Origin: Skermanella pratensis
GTDB taxonomy: Bacteria; Pseudomonadota; Alphaproteobacteria; Azospirillales; Azospirillaceae
Reading direction: 5' to 3'
Assembly: GCF_008843145.1 (NCBI RefSeq)
Contig: NZ_CP030265.1
Location: 5,635,001-5,699,000 of the forward strand
Length of the DNA stretch: 64,000 nucleotides
Within the stretch, counting starts at the first letter, position 1; each line of letters begins with the position of its first letter. A model generated the notes under the pieces. The model ran no database searches. It was not told the DNA's origin and saw nothing but the letters and a program-made list of their open reading frames with translations. Positions 55,322-64,000 of the stretch are shown here, one piece after another. Made by a program: the position numbers and the translations under genes.

Positions 55322-56185
55322 ATGAACTCAAGTCTGAAGCAGTTCCACCTGCATCTGGTGTCCGACGCGACGGGAGAGACGATCAACAGCGTCGCGCGCG
55401 CCTGCGTGGCCCAGTTCGACCAGGTCCAGCCGATCGAGCATTTCTGGAACCTGGTCCGGACGACGCGGCAGCTCGAGATGGTCATCGAGGGGATCAAGGA
55501 TAATCCCGGCCTCGTGATGTTCACCCTGGTCGACGAGAAGCTGCGCCGCCGCCTGCAGGAGACCTGCCGCGAACTCCAGGTGCCCTGCATCCCCGTGCTC
55601 GACCCGCTGATCAATGCGCTGGCCGCCTATCTCGGGCTGGAGAGCCAAAGCCAGCCGGGCCGCCAGCACATGCTGGACGCCGAGTATTTCAGCCGGATGG
55701 ACGCCATGGACTTCGCGCTGGCCCATGACGACGGCCAGAGCACCTGGAACCTGCACGAGGCCGACGTGATCCTGATGGGCGTCTCGCGCACCTCCAAGAC
55801 GCCGACCTGCATCTACCTGGCCAACCGCGGCATCAAGGCGGCCAACGTGCCCTTCGTGCCGGGCTGCCCGCTGCCGCCCGAGCTGTCGCAGGTCACCCGG
55901 CCGCTGATCGTCGGCCTGACCAAGGACCCCGACCGCCTGATCCAGATCCGCAGGAACCGGCTGAGACTGCTGAACCAGGGCGAGGACACCGACTATGTCG
56001 ATCCGGAGGTGGTCCGCCAGGAGGTCGCCGAGGCGCGCCGGCTCTACAGCCGCCACGGCTGGGCGGTGATCGACGTGACCCGCCGCTCGATCGAGGAGAC
56101 CGCGGCCGAGATCATGATGCTGCTGGCCCGGCGCCAGACCGGCTCGCCCGCCGCCCGCGCCGCCCTGGAGAGCGAGAAGTCATGA
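55322..56185 (+). CDS. DUF299 kinase/pyrophosphorylase (PPDK/PEP-synthase regulatory protein)
   Basis: 287 aa. N-terminus QFHLHLVSDATGETINSVARAC, P-loop GVSRTSKTPTCIYLANRG, and GLTKDPDRLIQIRRNRL, typical of the bifunctional serine/threonine kinase and phosphorylase that controls pyruvate phosphate dikinase or PEP synthase. It is the homologue of the gene that borders the Caulobacter origin (RP001/CC0001 family). First gene of the DUF299-maf-aroE-coaE-dnaQ string; its stop overlaps maf. Confidence 0.93.
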   Translation: MNSSLKQFHLHLVSDATGETINSVARACVAQFDQVQPIEHFWNLVRTTRQLEMVIEGIKDNPGLVMFTLVDEKLRRRLQETCRELQVPCIPVLDPLINALAAYLGLESQSQPGRQHMLDAEYFSRMDAMDFALAHDDGQSTWNLHEADVILMGVSRTSKTPTCIYLANRGIKAANVPFVPGCPLPPELSQVTRPLIVGLTKDPDRLIQIRRNRLRLLNQGEDTDYVDPEVVRQEVAEARRLYSRHGWAVIDVTRRSIEETAAEIMMLLARRQTGSPAARAALESEKS

Positions 56186-56805
56186 CGGAGCAGCCGGTAT
56201 TCCTTTCGGAAAATCCCGTCATTCTCGCCTCGGCCTCCAAGGCCCGCCGCGCCATGCTGGAGCGGGCCGGGGTCGCCGTCGTCGCCGAGGCCGCCGCGGT
56301 GGACGAGGAGGAGATCAAGCACAGCTTCCGCGTCGCCGGCCTGAGCGCCGAGGAGGTCGCGGAGGCCCTGGCCGAGCTGAAGGGCAAGCGCATATCCTCG
56401 CGCTACCCCGGCGTCCTGGTGCTGGGGGCGGACCAGATGCTGGAATGCGACGGCGCCTGGTTCGACAAGCCGGCGGACCGGGCGGAGGCCAAGGCCCACC
56501 TCCAGGCGCTGCGCGGCCGGCGGCACCGGCTGGTGTCCGGCGTGGTGGCCCTGATGAACGGCCAGCGCCAGTGGCACCATGTGGACGCCGCCACGCTCAC
56601 CATGCGCGACTTCAGCGACCCGTTCATCGACCGATATCTTGACGCGATGGGCGATGCCGTGCTGACTTCGGTCGGCGCCTATCAGCTGGAGGGGCTGGGA
56701 AGCCAGCTCTTCAACCGCATCGAGGGCGACTACTTCACCATCCTCGGCATGCCCCTGCTGCCGGTGCTGGACTATCTGAGACAGAGGCGAATCCTGGCAT
56801 CATGA
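56182..56805 (+). CDS. maf: Maf-like nucleotide pyrophosphatase
   Basis: 207 aa. Maf/HAM1-fold motifs: [62 protein letters not shown]. These house-cleaning pyrophosphatases hydrolyse non-canonical or UTP/dTTP nucleotides. The ATG overlaps the DUF299 stop. Same place as the second gene in the Caulobacter origin string. Confidence 0.9.
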   Translation: MTEQPVFLSENPVILASASKARRAMLERAGVAVVAEAAAVDEEEIKHSFRVAGLSAEEVAEALAELKGKRISSRYPGVLVLGADQMLECDGAWFDKPADRAEAKAHLQALRGRRHRLVSGVVALMNGQRQWHHVDAATLTMRDFSDPFIDRYLDAMGDAVLTSVGAYQLEGLGSQLFNRIEGDYFTILGMPLLPVLDYLRQRRILAS

Positions 56806-56818
56806 TCCCGGCGGCCCG

Positions 56819-57660
56819 ATGATCCTGACAGCAAAGGCGGCGGTCGCCGGCGTGATGGGCTGGCCGGTCGGCCATTCCCGGTCGCCCCGGCTCCATGGCT
56901 GGTGGCTCGACCGGTACGGCATCGACGGCGCCTACATCCCCCTGGCGGTCCCCCCGGCCGAATCGCCGAGGCGGTCCGGGCCCTCCCGGCCCTGGGCCTG
57001 CGCGGCGCCAACGTGACCGTGCCCCACAAGGAGGCTGCCCTGGCCGCCTGCGACCGGGTCGACCCGGTGGCGCGCCGCATCGGCGCCGTGAACACGCTGG
57101 TGGTGGGGGAGGACGGCACGATCGAGGGCCGCAACACCGACGGTTTCGGCTTCATGGAGAATCTTCGCGCCGACCGGCCGGACTGGCGGGCCGATGCCGG
57201 TCCCGCCGTGGTGCTGGGCGCCGGCGGCGCCGCCCGGGCGATCCTGGTGGCCCTGGCCGACGCGGGCGCCCCGGAGGTCCGCCTGCTGAACCGCACCCGC
57301 GACCGCGCCGACATCCTGGCATCCGAGCTGGGCGGCCCGATCCGTGTGCTGCCGTGGCAGGAACGCGCCTTCGCCCTGGACGGGGCCGCCCTGGTCGTCA
57401 ACACGACCACCCAGGGCATGGGCGGCCAGCCGGCGCTCGACCTCGATCTCGACCGGCTTCCCCCGGCGGCGCTGGTGACCGACATCGTCTATACGCCGCT
57501 CCACACCCCGCTCCTGAAGGCGGCGATGGAGCGCGGGAACCCCGTGGTGGACGGGCTGGGCATGCTGCTCCACCAAGCCCGCCCCGGCTTCGAGGCCTGG
57601 TTCGGCCGGGTGCCCGAAGTCACGCCGGAGCTGCGCCGGTTCGTGCTGGAAGGCCTCTGA
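56819..57660 (+). pseudogene. aroE: Shikimate dehydrogenase, split by one single-base frameshift
   Basis: The protein reads [23 protein letters not shown]...IPLAVPP in one frame, then [29 protein letters not shown] in the next. Adding one C to the C6 run at 56950-56955 joins them as [16 protein letters not shown], giving 280 aa with all motifs: [25 protein letters not shown] and [12 protein letters not shown]. AroE makes shikimate and is needed for aromatic amino acids, so real loss would be damaging unless a paralogue exists. A sequence error is the simpler reading. Lies between maf and coaE as in Caulobacter. Confidence 0.88.
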
Positions 57661-57686
57661 TGCCCGGATGCCGGGAGGTCGTACGC

Positions 57687-57784
57687 CGTAGGTCGGCCTT
57701 CGCCGAAAGCGAACGCCGACATTCCCCGGTTGATGCTCCGGCCGACATGTCGGCCTTCGCCCTCCGGGCCAAGGCCGGCCTACG
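57687..57784. repeat. GTAGGTCGG-type inverted repeat between aroE and coaE
   Basis: Outer arms CGTAGGTCGGCCTT (57687-57700) and AAGGCCGGCCTACG (57771-57784) pair at 13 of 14 positions plus a G-T; an inner pair is GCCGACA/TGTCGGC. About 98 bp. Same family as 59731 and related to 3053. Confidence 0.8.
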
Positions 57785-57793
57785 TGAAAAGCC

Positions 57794-58462
57794 ATGATCG
57801 TCCTCGGCCTGACCGGCTCGATCGGCATGGGCAAGAGCACGGCGGCCCGGATGCTGAAGCGGCTGGGCGTCCCGGTCCATGATTCCGACGCCACGGTCCA
57901 CCGCCTCCTCGGCAGGGGCGGTGCCGCCGTGCCCCCGATAGAGCGGCAATTCCCCGGCACGGTGCGGGACGGTGCGGTGGACCGGCAGGCGCTGGGGGCC
58001 GTGGTGTTCCGCGACGCGCAGGCGCTGCGCCGGCTGGAGGGGATTCTGCACCCGCTGGTCCAGCGCTCCCAGCGCCGCTTCCTCGGCCTGTGCGCCGCCC
58101 GGCGCATCCCCGTGGCGGTGCTGGACATTCCCCTGCTGTTCGAGACCGGCGGCGAGCGGCGGGTCGATGCCGTCGTGTGCGTCACGGCGCCGCCCGCGAT
58201 CCAGCGCGCCCGCGTGCTGGCCCGGCCCGGCATGACCGTGGAGAAACTGGCCGGAATCCTGAGACGCCAGATGCCCGACCGCGAGAAGCGCAGCCGCGCC
58301 GATTTCGTGGTGGAAACCGGCCTCGGCCGAGCCCACTCCTTGCGCGCGCTGGCCGGCATCGTCAGATTGGTCACAGGCCGGAGGTCCCGCGTCTGGCCGC
58401 CCCGCAGATACAGCCCCGTCACGGTGAAGCACCCCCATGCGCGAAATCGTCCTCGACACTGA
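57794..58462 (+). CDS. coaE: Dephospho-CoA kinase
   Basis: 222 aa. P-loop [60 protein letters not shown] and DFVVETG. Last step of CoA synthesis. The C-terminal 25 residues are basic and unlike the family. The gene overlaps dnaQ by 26 bp, in keeping with the compact origin string. Confidence 0.92.
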   Translation: MIVLGLTGSIGMGKSTAARMLKRLGVPVHDSDATVHRLLGRGGAAVPPIERQFPGTVRDGAVDRQALGAVVFRDAQALRRLEGILHPLVQRSQRRFLGLCAARRIPVAVLDIPLLFETGGERRVDAVVCVTAPPAIQRARVLARPGMTVEKLAGILRRQMPDREKRSRADFVVETGLGRAHSLRALAGIVRLVTGRRSRVWPPRRYSPVTVKHPHARNRPRH

Positions 58463-59129
58463 AACGACCGGCTTCGATCCCCTGACCGGGCACCGCATCG
58501 TGGAGATCGGCTGCGTCGAGGCGATCAACTTCGTCCCGACCGACAGGCAGCTCCACCTCTACATCAATCCGGAACGCGACATGCCGCCGGAGGCCTTCGC
58601 GGTCCACGGCCTGTCGGAGGAGTTCCTGAGGGACAAGCCGGTGTTCGCCGAGATCTGCGGCGAGTTCCTGGACTTCATCGGCGACTCGCGGCTGATCATC
58701 CACAACGCCGAATTCGACATGCGGTTCATCAATGCCGAGTTGAAGCGGCTCGGCATGCCGACGCTGCCCATGACCCGCGCCCTCGACACCGTGCAGATGG
58801 CGCGCCGCAAGTTTCCCGGCGCTCCCGCCAGCCTGGATGCGCTGTGCCGCCGTTTCAACATCGACAACTCCAACCGAACGCTGCACGGCGCGCTGCTCGA
58901 CGCCCAGCTCCTGGGCGAGGTTTATCTGGAACTCCAGGGCGGCCGGCAGCCCGACCTCGTGCTCGCCGGCAACCGGCGCGGTGCCGGCGGCGATGAGGAT
59001 GGCCCGGTCAGGATCGAGCGCGTCCGCCGCGCGCCGCGCGCCCATGCCCCGACCGAGGCCGAGCTGGAAGCCCACGGCGCCCTGCTCAAGCAGCTGAAGA
59101 ACCCGATGTGGCTGGCCGGCGCGTCCTGA
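58437..59129 (+). CDS. dnaQ: DNA polymerase III epsilon subunit
   Basis: 230 aa. DEDDh exonuclease motifs: [11 protein letters not shown] (Exo I), [14 protein letters not shown] (Exo II), [11 protein letters not shown] (Exo III with His). A C-terminal tail with [17 protein letters not shown] probably contacts the polymerase core. Proofreading 3'-5' exonuclease of the replicase; completes the maf-aroE-coaE-dnaQ string. Confidence 0.95.
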   Translation: MREIVLDTETTGFDPLTGHRIVEIGCVEAINFVPTDRQLHLYINPERDMPPEAFAVHGLSEEFLRDKPVFAEICGEFLDFIGDSRLIIHNAEFDMRFINAELKRLGMPTLPMTRALDTVQMARRKFPGAPASLDALCRRFNIDNSNRTLHGALLDAQLLGEVYLELQGGRQPDLVLAGNRRGAGGDEDGPVRIERVRRAPRAHAPTEAELEAHGALLKQLKNPMWLAGAS

Positions 59130-59154
59130 CCGGGGACTGGATTTCCGGAACCTC

Positions 59155-59709
59155 ATGACCGTCTTCTTCACCAGTGACAGCCACTTCAACGACCACCGCG
59201 TCATCTTCATGTACGGCCGGCCCTTCGACTCCACCGGTCCCATGGACGAGGCCATGGTCGCGCGCTGGAACGAGACGGTCGGCCCTGACGACACGGTCTG
59301 GCACCTGGGCGATTTCGCGGTCCGGCTGAACGAGCGCCGGGTCGACGACCTGCTGTTGCGCCTGAACGGCCGCAAGCACCTGATCGCCGGCAACAACGAC
59401 GGCCCGGCGGTCCTGAGATCCGCCGGCTGGGAGACCGTCTCGGCCTATGCCGAGATCGAGGTGGCCGGCACCCACTTGGTGCTGTGCCACTACGCCTTCC
59501 GCACCTGGAACGGCATGCACCGCAAGTCGGTCAACCTGCACGGCCACAGCCACGGCCGGCTGGCGCCCATGCTGCGCCAGTTCGACGTCGGCGTCGATGT
59601 CTGGAACCTGACCCCCGCGACCCTCCCGCAGATCCTCGCCAGCCGCCCGGCCCGGCGCGCCCCTACGAAAAAAGGCGCCGTCCAGCGCCCCCTCCCGCTC
59701 TCCGAGTGA
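59155..59709 (+). CDS. Metallophosphoesterase
   Basis: 184 aa calcineurin-like phosphoesterase. Metal motifs: TSDSHFND (D-x-H), HLGDFA (G-D), AGNNDGP (G-N-N-D, variant of G-N-H-D), CHYAF and HGHSHG (G-H-x-H). The group is widespread as a small phosphoesterase of unknown substrate. Co-directional after dnaQ. Confidence 0.88.
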   Translation: MTVFFTSDSHFNDHRVIFMYGRPFDSTGPMDEAMVARWNETVGPDDTVWHLGDFAVRLNERRVDDLLLRLNGRKHLIAGNNDGPAVLRSAGWETVSAYAEIEVAGTHLVLCHYAFRTWNGMHRKSVNLHGHSHGRLAPMLRQFDVGVDVWNLTPATLPQILASRPARRAPTKKGAVQRPLPLSE

Positions 59710-59730
59710 AAACAATAGACGGGAGCCATC

Positions 59731-59825
59731 GTAGGTCGGCCTCGGCCGAAGGCCGACGCCGACACCCCGGCCGGAGCTTCGGTGCGGGGTGTCGGCGTTC
59801 GCCCTGCGGGCGAAGGCCGACCTAC
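59731..59825. repeat. GTAGGTCGG-type nested inverted repeat downstream of the phosphoesterase
   Basis: Perfect outer 12-bp stem GTAGGTCGGCCT/AGGCCGACCTAC (59731-59742 with 59814-59825) and a perfect inner 13-bp stem CGCCGACACCCCG/CGGGGTGTCGGCG (59757-59769 with 59785-59797). Between convergent genes, so it may help end both transcripts. Same family as 57687. Confidence 0.85.
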
Positions 59826-59856
59826 TCCGATCCGCACCGCAGGACGAGAGGATCCA

Positions 59857-61170
59857 CTACAGGATGAACTTCGACAGGTCGGCGTTCTTCGCCAGGTTGG
59901 ATACCTGGGTGCGGACATAGTCGGCGTCGATCGTGATGGTCTGACCGCCGCGGTCGCTGGCGTTGAAGCTGATCTCCTCCAGCAGCCGCTCCATCACGGT
60001 GTGCAGCCGGCGGGCGCCGATGTTCTCCACCGACGTGTTGATCTCCGCGGCGAGGCTCGCCAGCTCGTCGATCGAGTCGTCGGTGAATTCCAGGTCGACC
60101 TCTTCCGTCTTCAGAAGCGCCTTGTACTGCTTGATCAGGCTGGCCTCCGGCTCGGTCAGGATGCGGCGGAAGTCCTCCCGGGTCAGCGCCTTCAACTCGA
60201 CCCGGATCGGCAGGCGGCCCTGCAGCTCGGGCAGCAGGTCGGACGGCTTGGACACGTGGAACGCGCCGGACGCGATGAACAGGATGTGGTCGGTCTTGAC
60301 CGTGCCATGCTTGGTCGCGACCGAGGTGCCCTCGATCAGCGGTAGCAGGTCGCGCTGGACGCCTTCGCGGCTGACGTCGGCCCCGCCGCGGCCCTCGGTC
60401 CGGGCGGAGATCTTGTCGATCTCGTCCAGGAAGACGATGCCGTTCTGCTCGACCGACTGGATCGCCTCGCTGACGACCGTCTCCTGGTCCAGCAGCTTGT
60501 CGGACTCCTCGGCCATCAAGACTTCGTAGCTCTCGGCCACCGAGAGCCGGCGGGTCTTGGTCCGCCCGCCGAACGCCTTGCCGAAAATGTCGTTCAGGTT
60601 GAGCATGCCCATCTGCGCGCCGGGCATCCCGGGCACGTCGAAGGTCGGCATCCCCGGCACGCCGGTGTCGGCCACCTGGATCTCGATCTCGCGCTCGTTG
60701 AGCGTGCCCTCGCGCAGCATCTTGCGGAACTTCTGGCGCGTCTCCGGAGCCGCGTTGGTGCCGACCAGGGCATCCAGCACGCGGTCCTCGGCGCGCAGCT
60801 CGGCCTTGGAGGCCACTTCCTTCCGCAGCTTGTCCTTGGTCATGGTGATGGCGATCTCGACCAGGTCGCGGACGATCTGCTCGACGTCGCGGCCGACATA
60901 GCCCACCTCGGTGAACTTGGTGGCCTCCACCTTCAGGAACGGCGCCTGGGCCAGTTTCGCCAGCCGGCGCGCGATCTCCGTCTTGCCGACGCCGGTCGGG
61001 CCGATCATCAGGATGTTCTTGGGCAGCACCTCTTCACGCAGGCCTTCCGGCAGCTGGAGCCGGCGCCAGCGGTTGCGCAGCGCGATCGCGACCGCACGCT
61101 TGGCATCGTGCTGTCCGACGATGTAGCGGTCCAGTTCCGAGACGATCTCGCGGGGGCTGAAGGAGGTCAT
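59857..61170 (-). CDS. hslU: HslUV unfoldase ATPase HslU
   Basis: 437 aa from ATG 61170 ([20 protein letters not shown]); the open frame extends 29 codons without homology. Walker [15 protein letters not shown], Walker [10 protein letters not shown], and the I domain. The C-terminus ends ADLSKFIL, the tail that activates HslV. Partner of hslV 83 bp upstream on the same strand. Confidence 0.96.
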   Translation of the reverse strand: MTSFSPREIVSELDRYIVGQHDAKRAVAIALRNRWRRLQLPEGLREEVLPKNILMIGPTGVGKTEIARRLAKLAQAPFLKVEATKFTEVGYVGRDVEQIVRDLVEIAITMTKDKLRKEVASKAELRAEDRVLDALVGTNAAPETRQKFRKMLREGTLNEREIEIQVADTGVPGMPTFDVPGMPGAQMGMLNLNDIFGKAFGGRTKTRRLSVAESYEVLMAEESDKLLDQETVVSEAIQSVEQNGIVFLDEIDKISARTEGRGGADVSREGVQRDLLPLIEGTSVATKHGTVKTDHILFIASGAFHVSKPSDLLPELQGRLPIRVELKALTREDFRRILTEPEASLIKQYKALLKTEEVDLEFTDDSIDELASLAAEINTSVENIGARRLHTVMERLLEEISFNASDRGGQTITIDADYVRTQVSNLAKNADLSKFIL

Positions 61171-61253
61171 TGGCTTTTCTTCATCAGGAGCGCCGTCGGC
61201 GCCGTTCGCTAACAGGATATGCCTCTCGGGCTGTGATTCAAACTCCTCCGCCA

Positions 61254-61802
61254 TCACATCTTTTCCACGATCACGTTATGGTTGGTATAGACGCAGATGT
61301 CGGCGGCGATCCGCATCGCCTTGCGGGCGATCGTCTCGGCATCCAGTCCCTCGACGTCGGCCAGCGCGCGGGCGGCGGCCAGCGCGAAGCTGCCGCCGGA
61401 GCCGATGCCGATCAGGCCGTCCTCGGGCTCCAGCACGTCGCCGTTGCCGGTCAGCACCAGGCTGACGTTGCGGTCGGCCACGGCCATCATCGCCTCCAGC
61501 CGGCGCAGGTAGCGGTCGGTCCGCCAGTCCTTGGCCATTTCGACGCAGGCGCGGGTAAGCTGGCCGGGATGCTGCTCCAGCTTGGATTCCAGCCGCTCGA
61601 ACAGGGTGAAGGCGTCGGCCGTGGCGCCGGCGAAACCGGCCATCACGTCCCCGCCGGCCAGCCGGCGCACCTTGCGCGCGTTGGACTTCATCACGGTCTG
61701 GCCCATGGACACCTGGCCGTCACCGGCGATCACCACGTCGCCTCCCTTGCGGACGCACAGGATCGTGGTGCCGTGCCATTGGATCGGATCGTTGGAACTC
61801 AT
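61254..61802 (-). CDS. hslV: HslUV protease subunit HslV
   Basis: 182 aa. A short propeptide ([11 protein letters not shown]) precedes the catalytic Thr12 in [11 protein letters not shown]; also [26 protein letters not shown] and [19 protein letters not shown]-dependent threonine protease with HslU. Confidence 0.96.
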   Translation of the reverse strand: MSSNDPIQWHGTTILCVRKGGDVVIAGDGQVSMGQTVMKSNARKVRRLAGGDVMAGFAGATADAFTLFERLESKLEQHPGQLTRACVEMAKDWRTDRYLRRLEAMMAVADRNVSLVLTGNGDVLEPEDGLIGIGSGGSFALAAARALADVEGLDAETIARKAMRIAADICVYTNHNVIVEKM

Positions 61803-61874
61803 CGGGATCGGGGCCTATCGCAGAAAAATACCGTCAAATGTCCTACCGCCATGTGGGGCGAGCCGACAATCCCT

Positions 61875-63275
61875 TCAATCCCCGATCTCCGGCCCGCCCA
61901 CCTGCAGCCTCAGCCGGTCGAGCGCGTCGCCGATCGGGATGAAGAAGTTCAGCCCGGCCGAGGCCTGGCTGCCCGGCACGGTGCGCATCGAGACGGTCAG
62001 GCCCGCCAGGTTGCCCTGGGCGTCGACCAGCGGACCGCCGCTGTTGCCGCCCTGGACGCTGGCATCGGCCTGGATCTCCTCCAGCCCGGTCAGGCGGTCG
62101 CGCCGCATCGCGCTGACGATGCCGCGGGTGACGGTGCCGCGCATCCGCTCCGCCAGCGGCGCGCCGACGACGTAGACATCCTCGCTGACGGTCAGCGGGC
62201 GGGTGCGGACGGGCAGGGCGGGCAGGCCGCGCCCCTCGATCCGGACCAGGGCCACGTCGCGCGGCTTGTGCCGGCGCTCGACCTTGCCCACCACCGCGGT
62301 GCCGTCGGCCAGCACGACCCGCACCCGTTCGGCCTCGCCGACCACGTGGTGGTTGGTCAGCAGCAGCCCGTCCCGGCTGACCAGCACGCCGGAACCATGG
62401 CCGCTCCCGCCCGAGACCAGCACCGTGGCGCCGGTCACCGCGTCCACATGGTCCTGGATCGGAGTCGTGAAGGGCGGCAGCGCCGCCAGCCTGACCGCCT
62501 GGAGGCGTGCCGCACCGTCCGGCACCACCCCGGCGGGACCGGCTCCGCCGATCCCGCCTCCGATCCCGCCGCCGGTCTCCAGGGCCGGCATCGTCGAACC
62601 GGCGTCCGGCGCCGCGAAGCCGGCCGCCGCGAAGCGGGGATCGGCCGCCAGGTTGGCGACGGCTCCCGCGAAGGCCTGCTCCATCGCCAGGGCCTTGCCG
62701 TCCTCGGTCGCGGCGCCGCCGGCATGATATCCCCAGGTCGAGGTCCGCAGCACCATGCGCCTTTCCAGGCGGGAATAGACGGTCCAGTCCACCTTGATCG
62801 AGGCCTCGACCTCCTCCCCGACGATGTCGGACTGGACCAGCCACAATCCCATCTTGCGGCAGACATTCATCTTGACATCGGTGATCTGGGCGGAGACCAC
62901 CAGCTCGGCCCGTTCCTCGTCCTCGGCCACCTCGAACAGGCGGTTCGGGTTGCCCGCCACGTCATAGCCGGCGGTGCTCATCTCCTCATGGAACAGGTCG
63001 GCAACCTCCGCCCGGTCCATCATCGCGCGCCCGCTGGTCCAGGTGATCGGGTCGAACGGCCCGATGCATGTGAAGCCAATGACATAGCCGCCTATGACGT
63101 CGCCGCGCCGCAGCTTCGCCTGCAGCTCTCCGAAGCGGACCGGCACGCGGCGGCTCTCCGGCGGCGGGGTCGGTGGCTCCGCGATCTCCGCCCTGCGGAC
63201 ATTGACCCCGCAGCCGGAGAGGCAGGATGCCAACAACCCAATCCCCAGAGTTATCCACAAGCGACTCGACACCAT
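61875..63275 (-). CDS. Lipoprotein with C-terminal trypsin-like serine protease domain
   Basis: 466 aa from ATG 63275. Lipoprotein signal MVSSRLWITLGIGLLASCL with lipobox L-S-G-C, lipid-carrying Cys22. Residues about 30-230 are a separate domain (GGYVIGFTCIGPFDPITW, ELVVSAQITDVKMNVCRKMG, RTSTWGYHAGG) of no recognised family. Residues 285-460 are a trypsin fold with His310 (TNHHVV), Asp340 (RDVALVRI) and Ser412 (GGNSGGPL), an HtrA-like triad without a visible PDZ. The frame is open 11 codons further upstream. Envelope-anchored protease; substrate unknown. Confidence 0.85.
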   Translation of the reverse strand: MVSSRLWITLGIGLLASCLSGCGVNVRRAEIAEPPTPPPESRRVPVRFGELQAKLRRGDVIGGYVIGFTCIGPFDPITWTSGRAMMDRAEVADLFHEEMSTAGYDVAGNPNRLFEVAEDEERAELVVSAQITDVKMNVCRKMGLWLVQSDIVGEEVEASIKVDWTVYSRLERRMVLRTSTWGYHAGGAATEDGKALAMEQAFAGAVANLAADPRFAAAGFAAPDAGSTMPALETGGGIGGGIGGAGPAGVVPDGAARLQAVRLAALPPFTTPIQDHVDAVTGATVLVSGGSGHGSGVLVSRDGLLLTNHHVVGEAERVRVVLADGTAVVGKVERRHKPRDVALVRIEGRGLPALPVRTRPLTVSEDVYVVGAPLAERMRGTVTRGIVSAMRRDRLTGLEEIQADASVQGGNSGGPLVDAQGNLAGLTVSMRTVPGSQASAGLNFFIPIGDALDRLRLQVGGPEIGD

Positions 63276-63474
63276 GGACTTCTTTCGCCACGACCATGAG
63301 GGGTCCAACCATTAGCCTACACCCGTGTGCCGTGAGAACGGGTCAATCTGCCGCGCCGCGCCGCGAAACCTTCCCGACACCCCCGGACAGGGTTCCGGAA
63401 GGGCGTACGAAGTAGGCGTACCGGGGGTTCATCCCCCGCTGGCATCGCCCATCCATCCCTGCTAAAACCCCGCC

Positions 63475-64000
63475 ATGGACGCACAGCCCGACAGATCAGC
63501 GCGCCAGGCCAGCCTGCGACGCGCCACCAACGAAACCCGGATCGAGGTTTCGCTGAACCTTGACGGGACCGGCCTGTACAAGATTTCCACAGGCGTCGGT
63601 TTCCTCGACCACATGCTCGAACAGCTCTCGCGCCACAGCCTGATCGACCTGACGGTCCAGGCGGAAGGCGACCTCCATATCGACTTCCACCACACGACCG
63701 AGGACAGCGGGATCGCCATCGGCACCGCCTTCGCCCAGGCGCTGGGCGACCGCAAGGGCATCGGCCGCTACGGCGAGGCCACCGTCCCGATGGACGAGAC
63801 GCTGACCCGCGTGGCGCTCGACCTGTCAAACCGGCCCTACCTGATCTGGAAGGTCCATTTCACCCGCGACAAGCTGGGGGACATGGACACCGAGCTGTTC
63901 AAGGAGTGGTTCCAGGCCTTCGCCCAGGCCGCCGGCGTGACGCTCCATGTCGAGAACCTGTATGGCGAGAACAACCACCATATCGTGGAAAGCTGCTTCA
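63475..64000 (+). CDS. hisB: Imidazoleglycerol-phosphate dehydratase, 3' end beyond window
   Basis: Starts at ATG 63475 ([21 protein letters not shown]) and remains open to the end of the window (175 codons of about 200). Motifs: [48 protein letters not shown] and GENNHHIVE, with the manganese-binding His residues. Catalyses the sixth step of histidine synthesis. In alphaproteobacteria hisB often lies divergent from hslVU, as here. Confidence 0.95.
   Translation, partial: MDAQPDRSARQASLRRATNETRIEVSLNLDGTGLYKISTGVGFLDHMLEQLSRHSLIDLTVQAEGDLHIDFHHTTEDSGIAIGTAFAQALGDRKGIGRYGEATVPMDETLTRVALDLSNRPYLIWKVHFTRDKLGDMDTELFKEWFQAFAQAAGVTLHVENLYGENNHHIVESCF

Overview
The window is about 64 kb of a high-GC alphaproteobacterial main chromosome, most likely a Rhodospirillales member related to Azospirillum or Skermanella. 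The genus is an inference from gene content and style; no marker was searched. The diagnostic block is 28.1-64 kb: parB-parA-rsmG-mnmG-mnmE on one side and rho-hemJ-hemH-hemE | DUF299 kinase-maf-aroE-coaE-dnaQ on the other. This is the gene order around the Caulobacter-type replication origin. The 0.4 kb gap between hemE and the DUF299 gene (54884-55321) carries several near-consensus DnaA boxes and is the predicted oriC. Three parS palindromes lie near parAB.

Region by region. 1-12.5 kb: two family 4 glycosyltransferases and a histidine phosphatase, then a 1 kb repeat-filled gap, then a tightly overlapping operon of a MurG-like glycosyltransferase, a deacetylase-like protein, a small membrane protein and a complete peptide-type ABC transporter. 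12.5-19 kb: a metallo-hydrolase, DUF3072, PAP2, a GT2/LABN/ArnT-like envelope-modification module, an OmpR-type regulator, DUF427 and tRNA-Leu(CAG). 19-25.4 kb: a divergent cluster combining RibD-like reductase, MDR dehydrogenase, a QueD/PTPS-fold protein lacking canonical catalytic residues, GT4, methyltransferase, CDP-alcohol phosphatidyltransferase and a RibA-like GTP cyclohydrolase II. This is the best candidate for an undescribed biosynthetic pathway. 25.5-28 kb: bactofilin, an EI24 membrane protein and a PfkB kinase. 28-39 kb: the parAB/mnm block, a ferredoxin-like protein, a DUF255 protein, Ogt, dienelactone hydrolase and quinone oxidoreductase. 39-47.6 kb: a Tim44-MltA-Smr-XRE string interrupted by lutABC, then fxsA, a phosphatase and secB. 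47.8-64 kb: rho, a frameshifted P-type ATPase, the haem genes, oriC, maf-aroE-coaE-dnaQ, hslVU, a lipoprotein protease and the start of hisB.

Two general points. First, three single-base losses, each in or beside a C or G homopolymer (two in the P-type ATPase, one in aroE), look more like sequence errors than real gene death. Second, the chromosome carries several families of palindromic intergenic repeats: a five-unit 156-bp tandem array at 3174-3917 with a related solo hairpin at 47641, and GTAGGTCGG-type hairpins at 3053, 57687 and 59731. No insertion sequence, prophage, CRISPR array or rRNA operon was seen.
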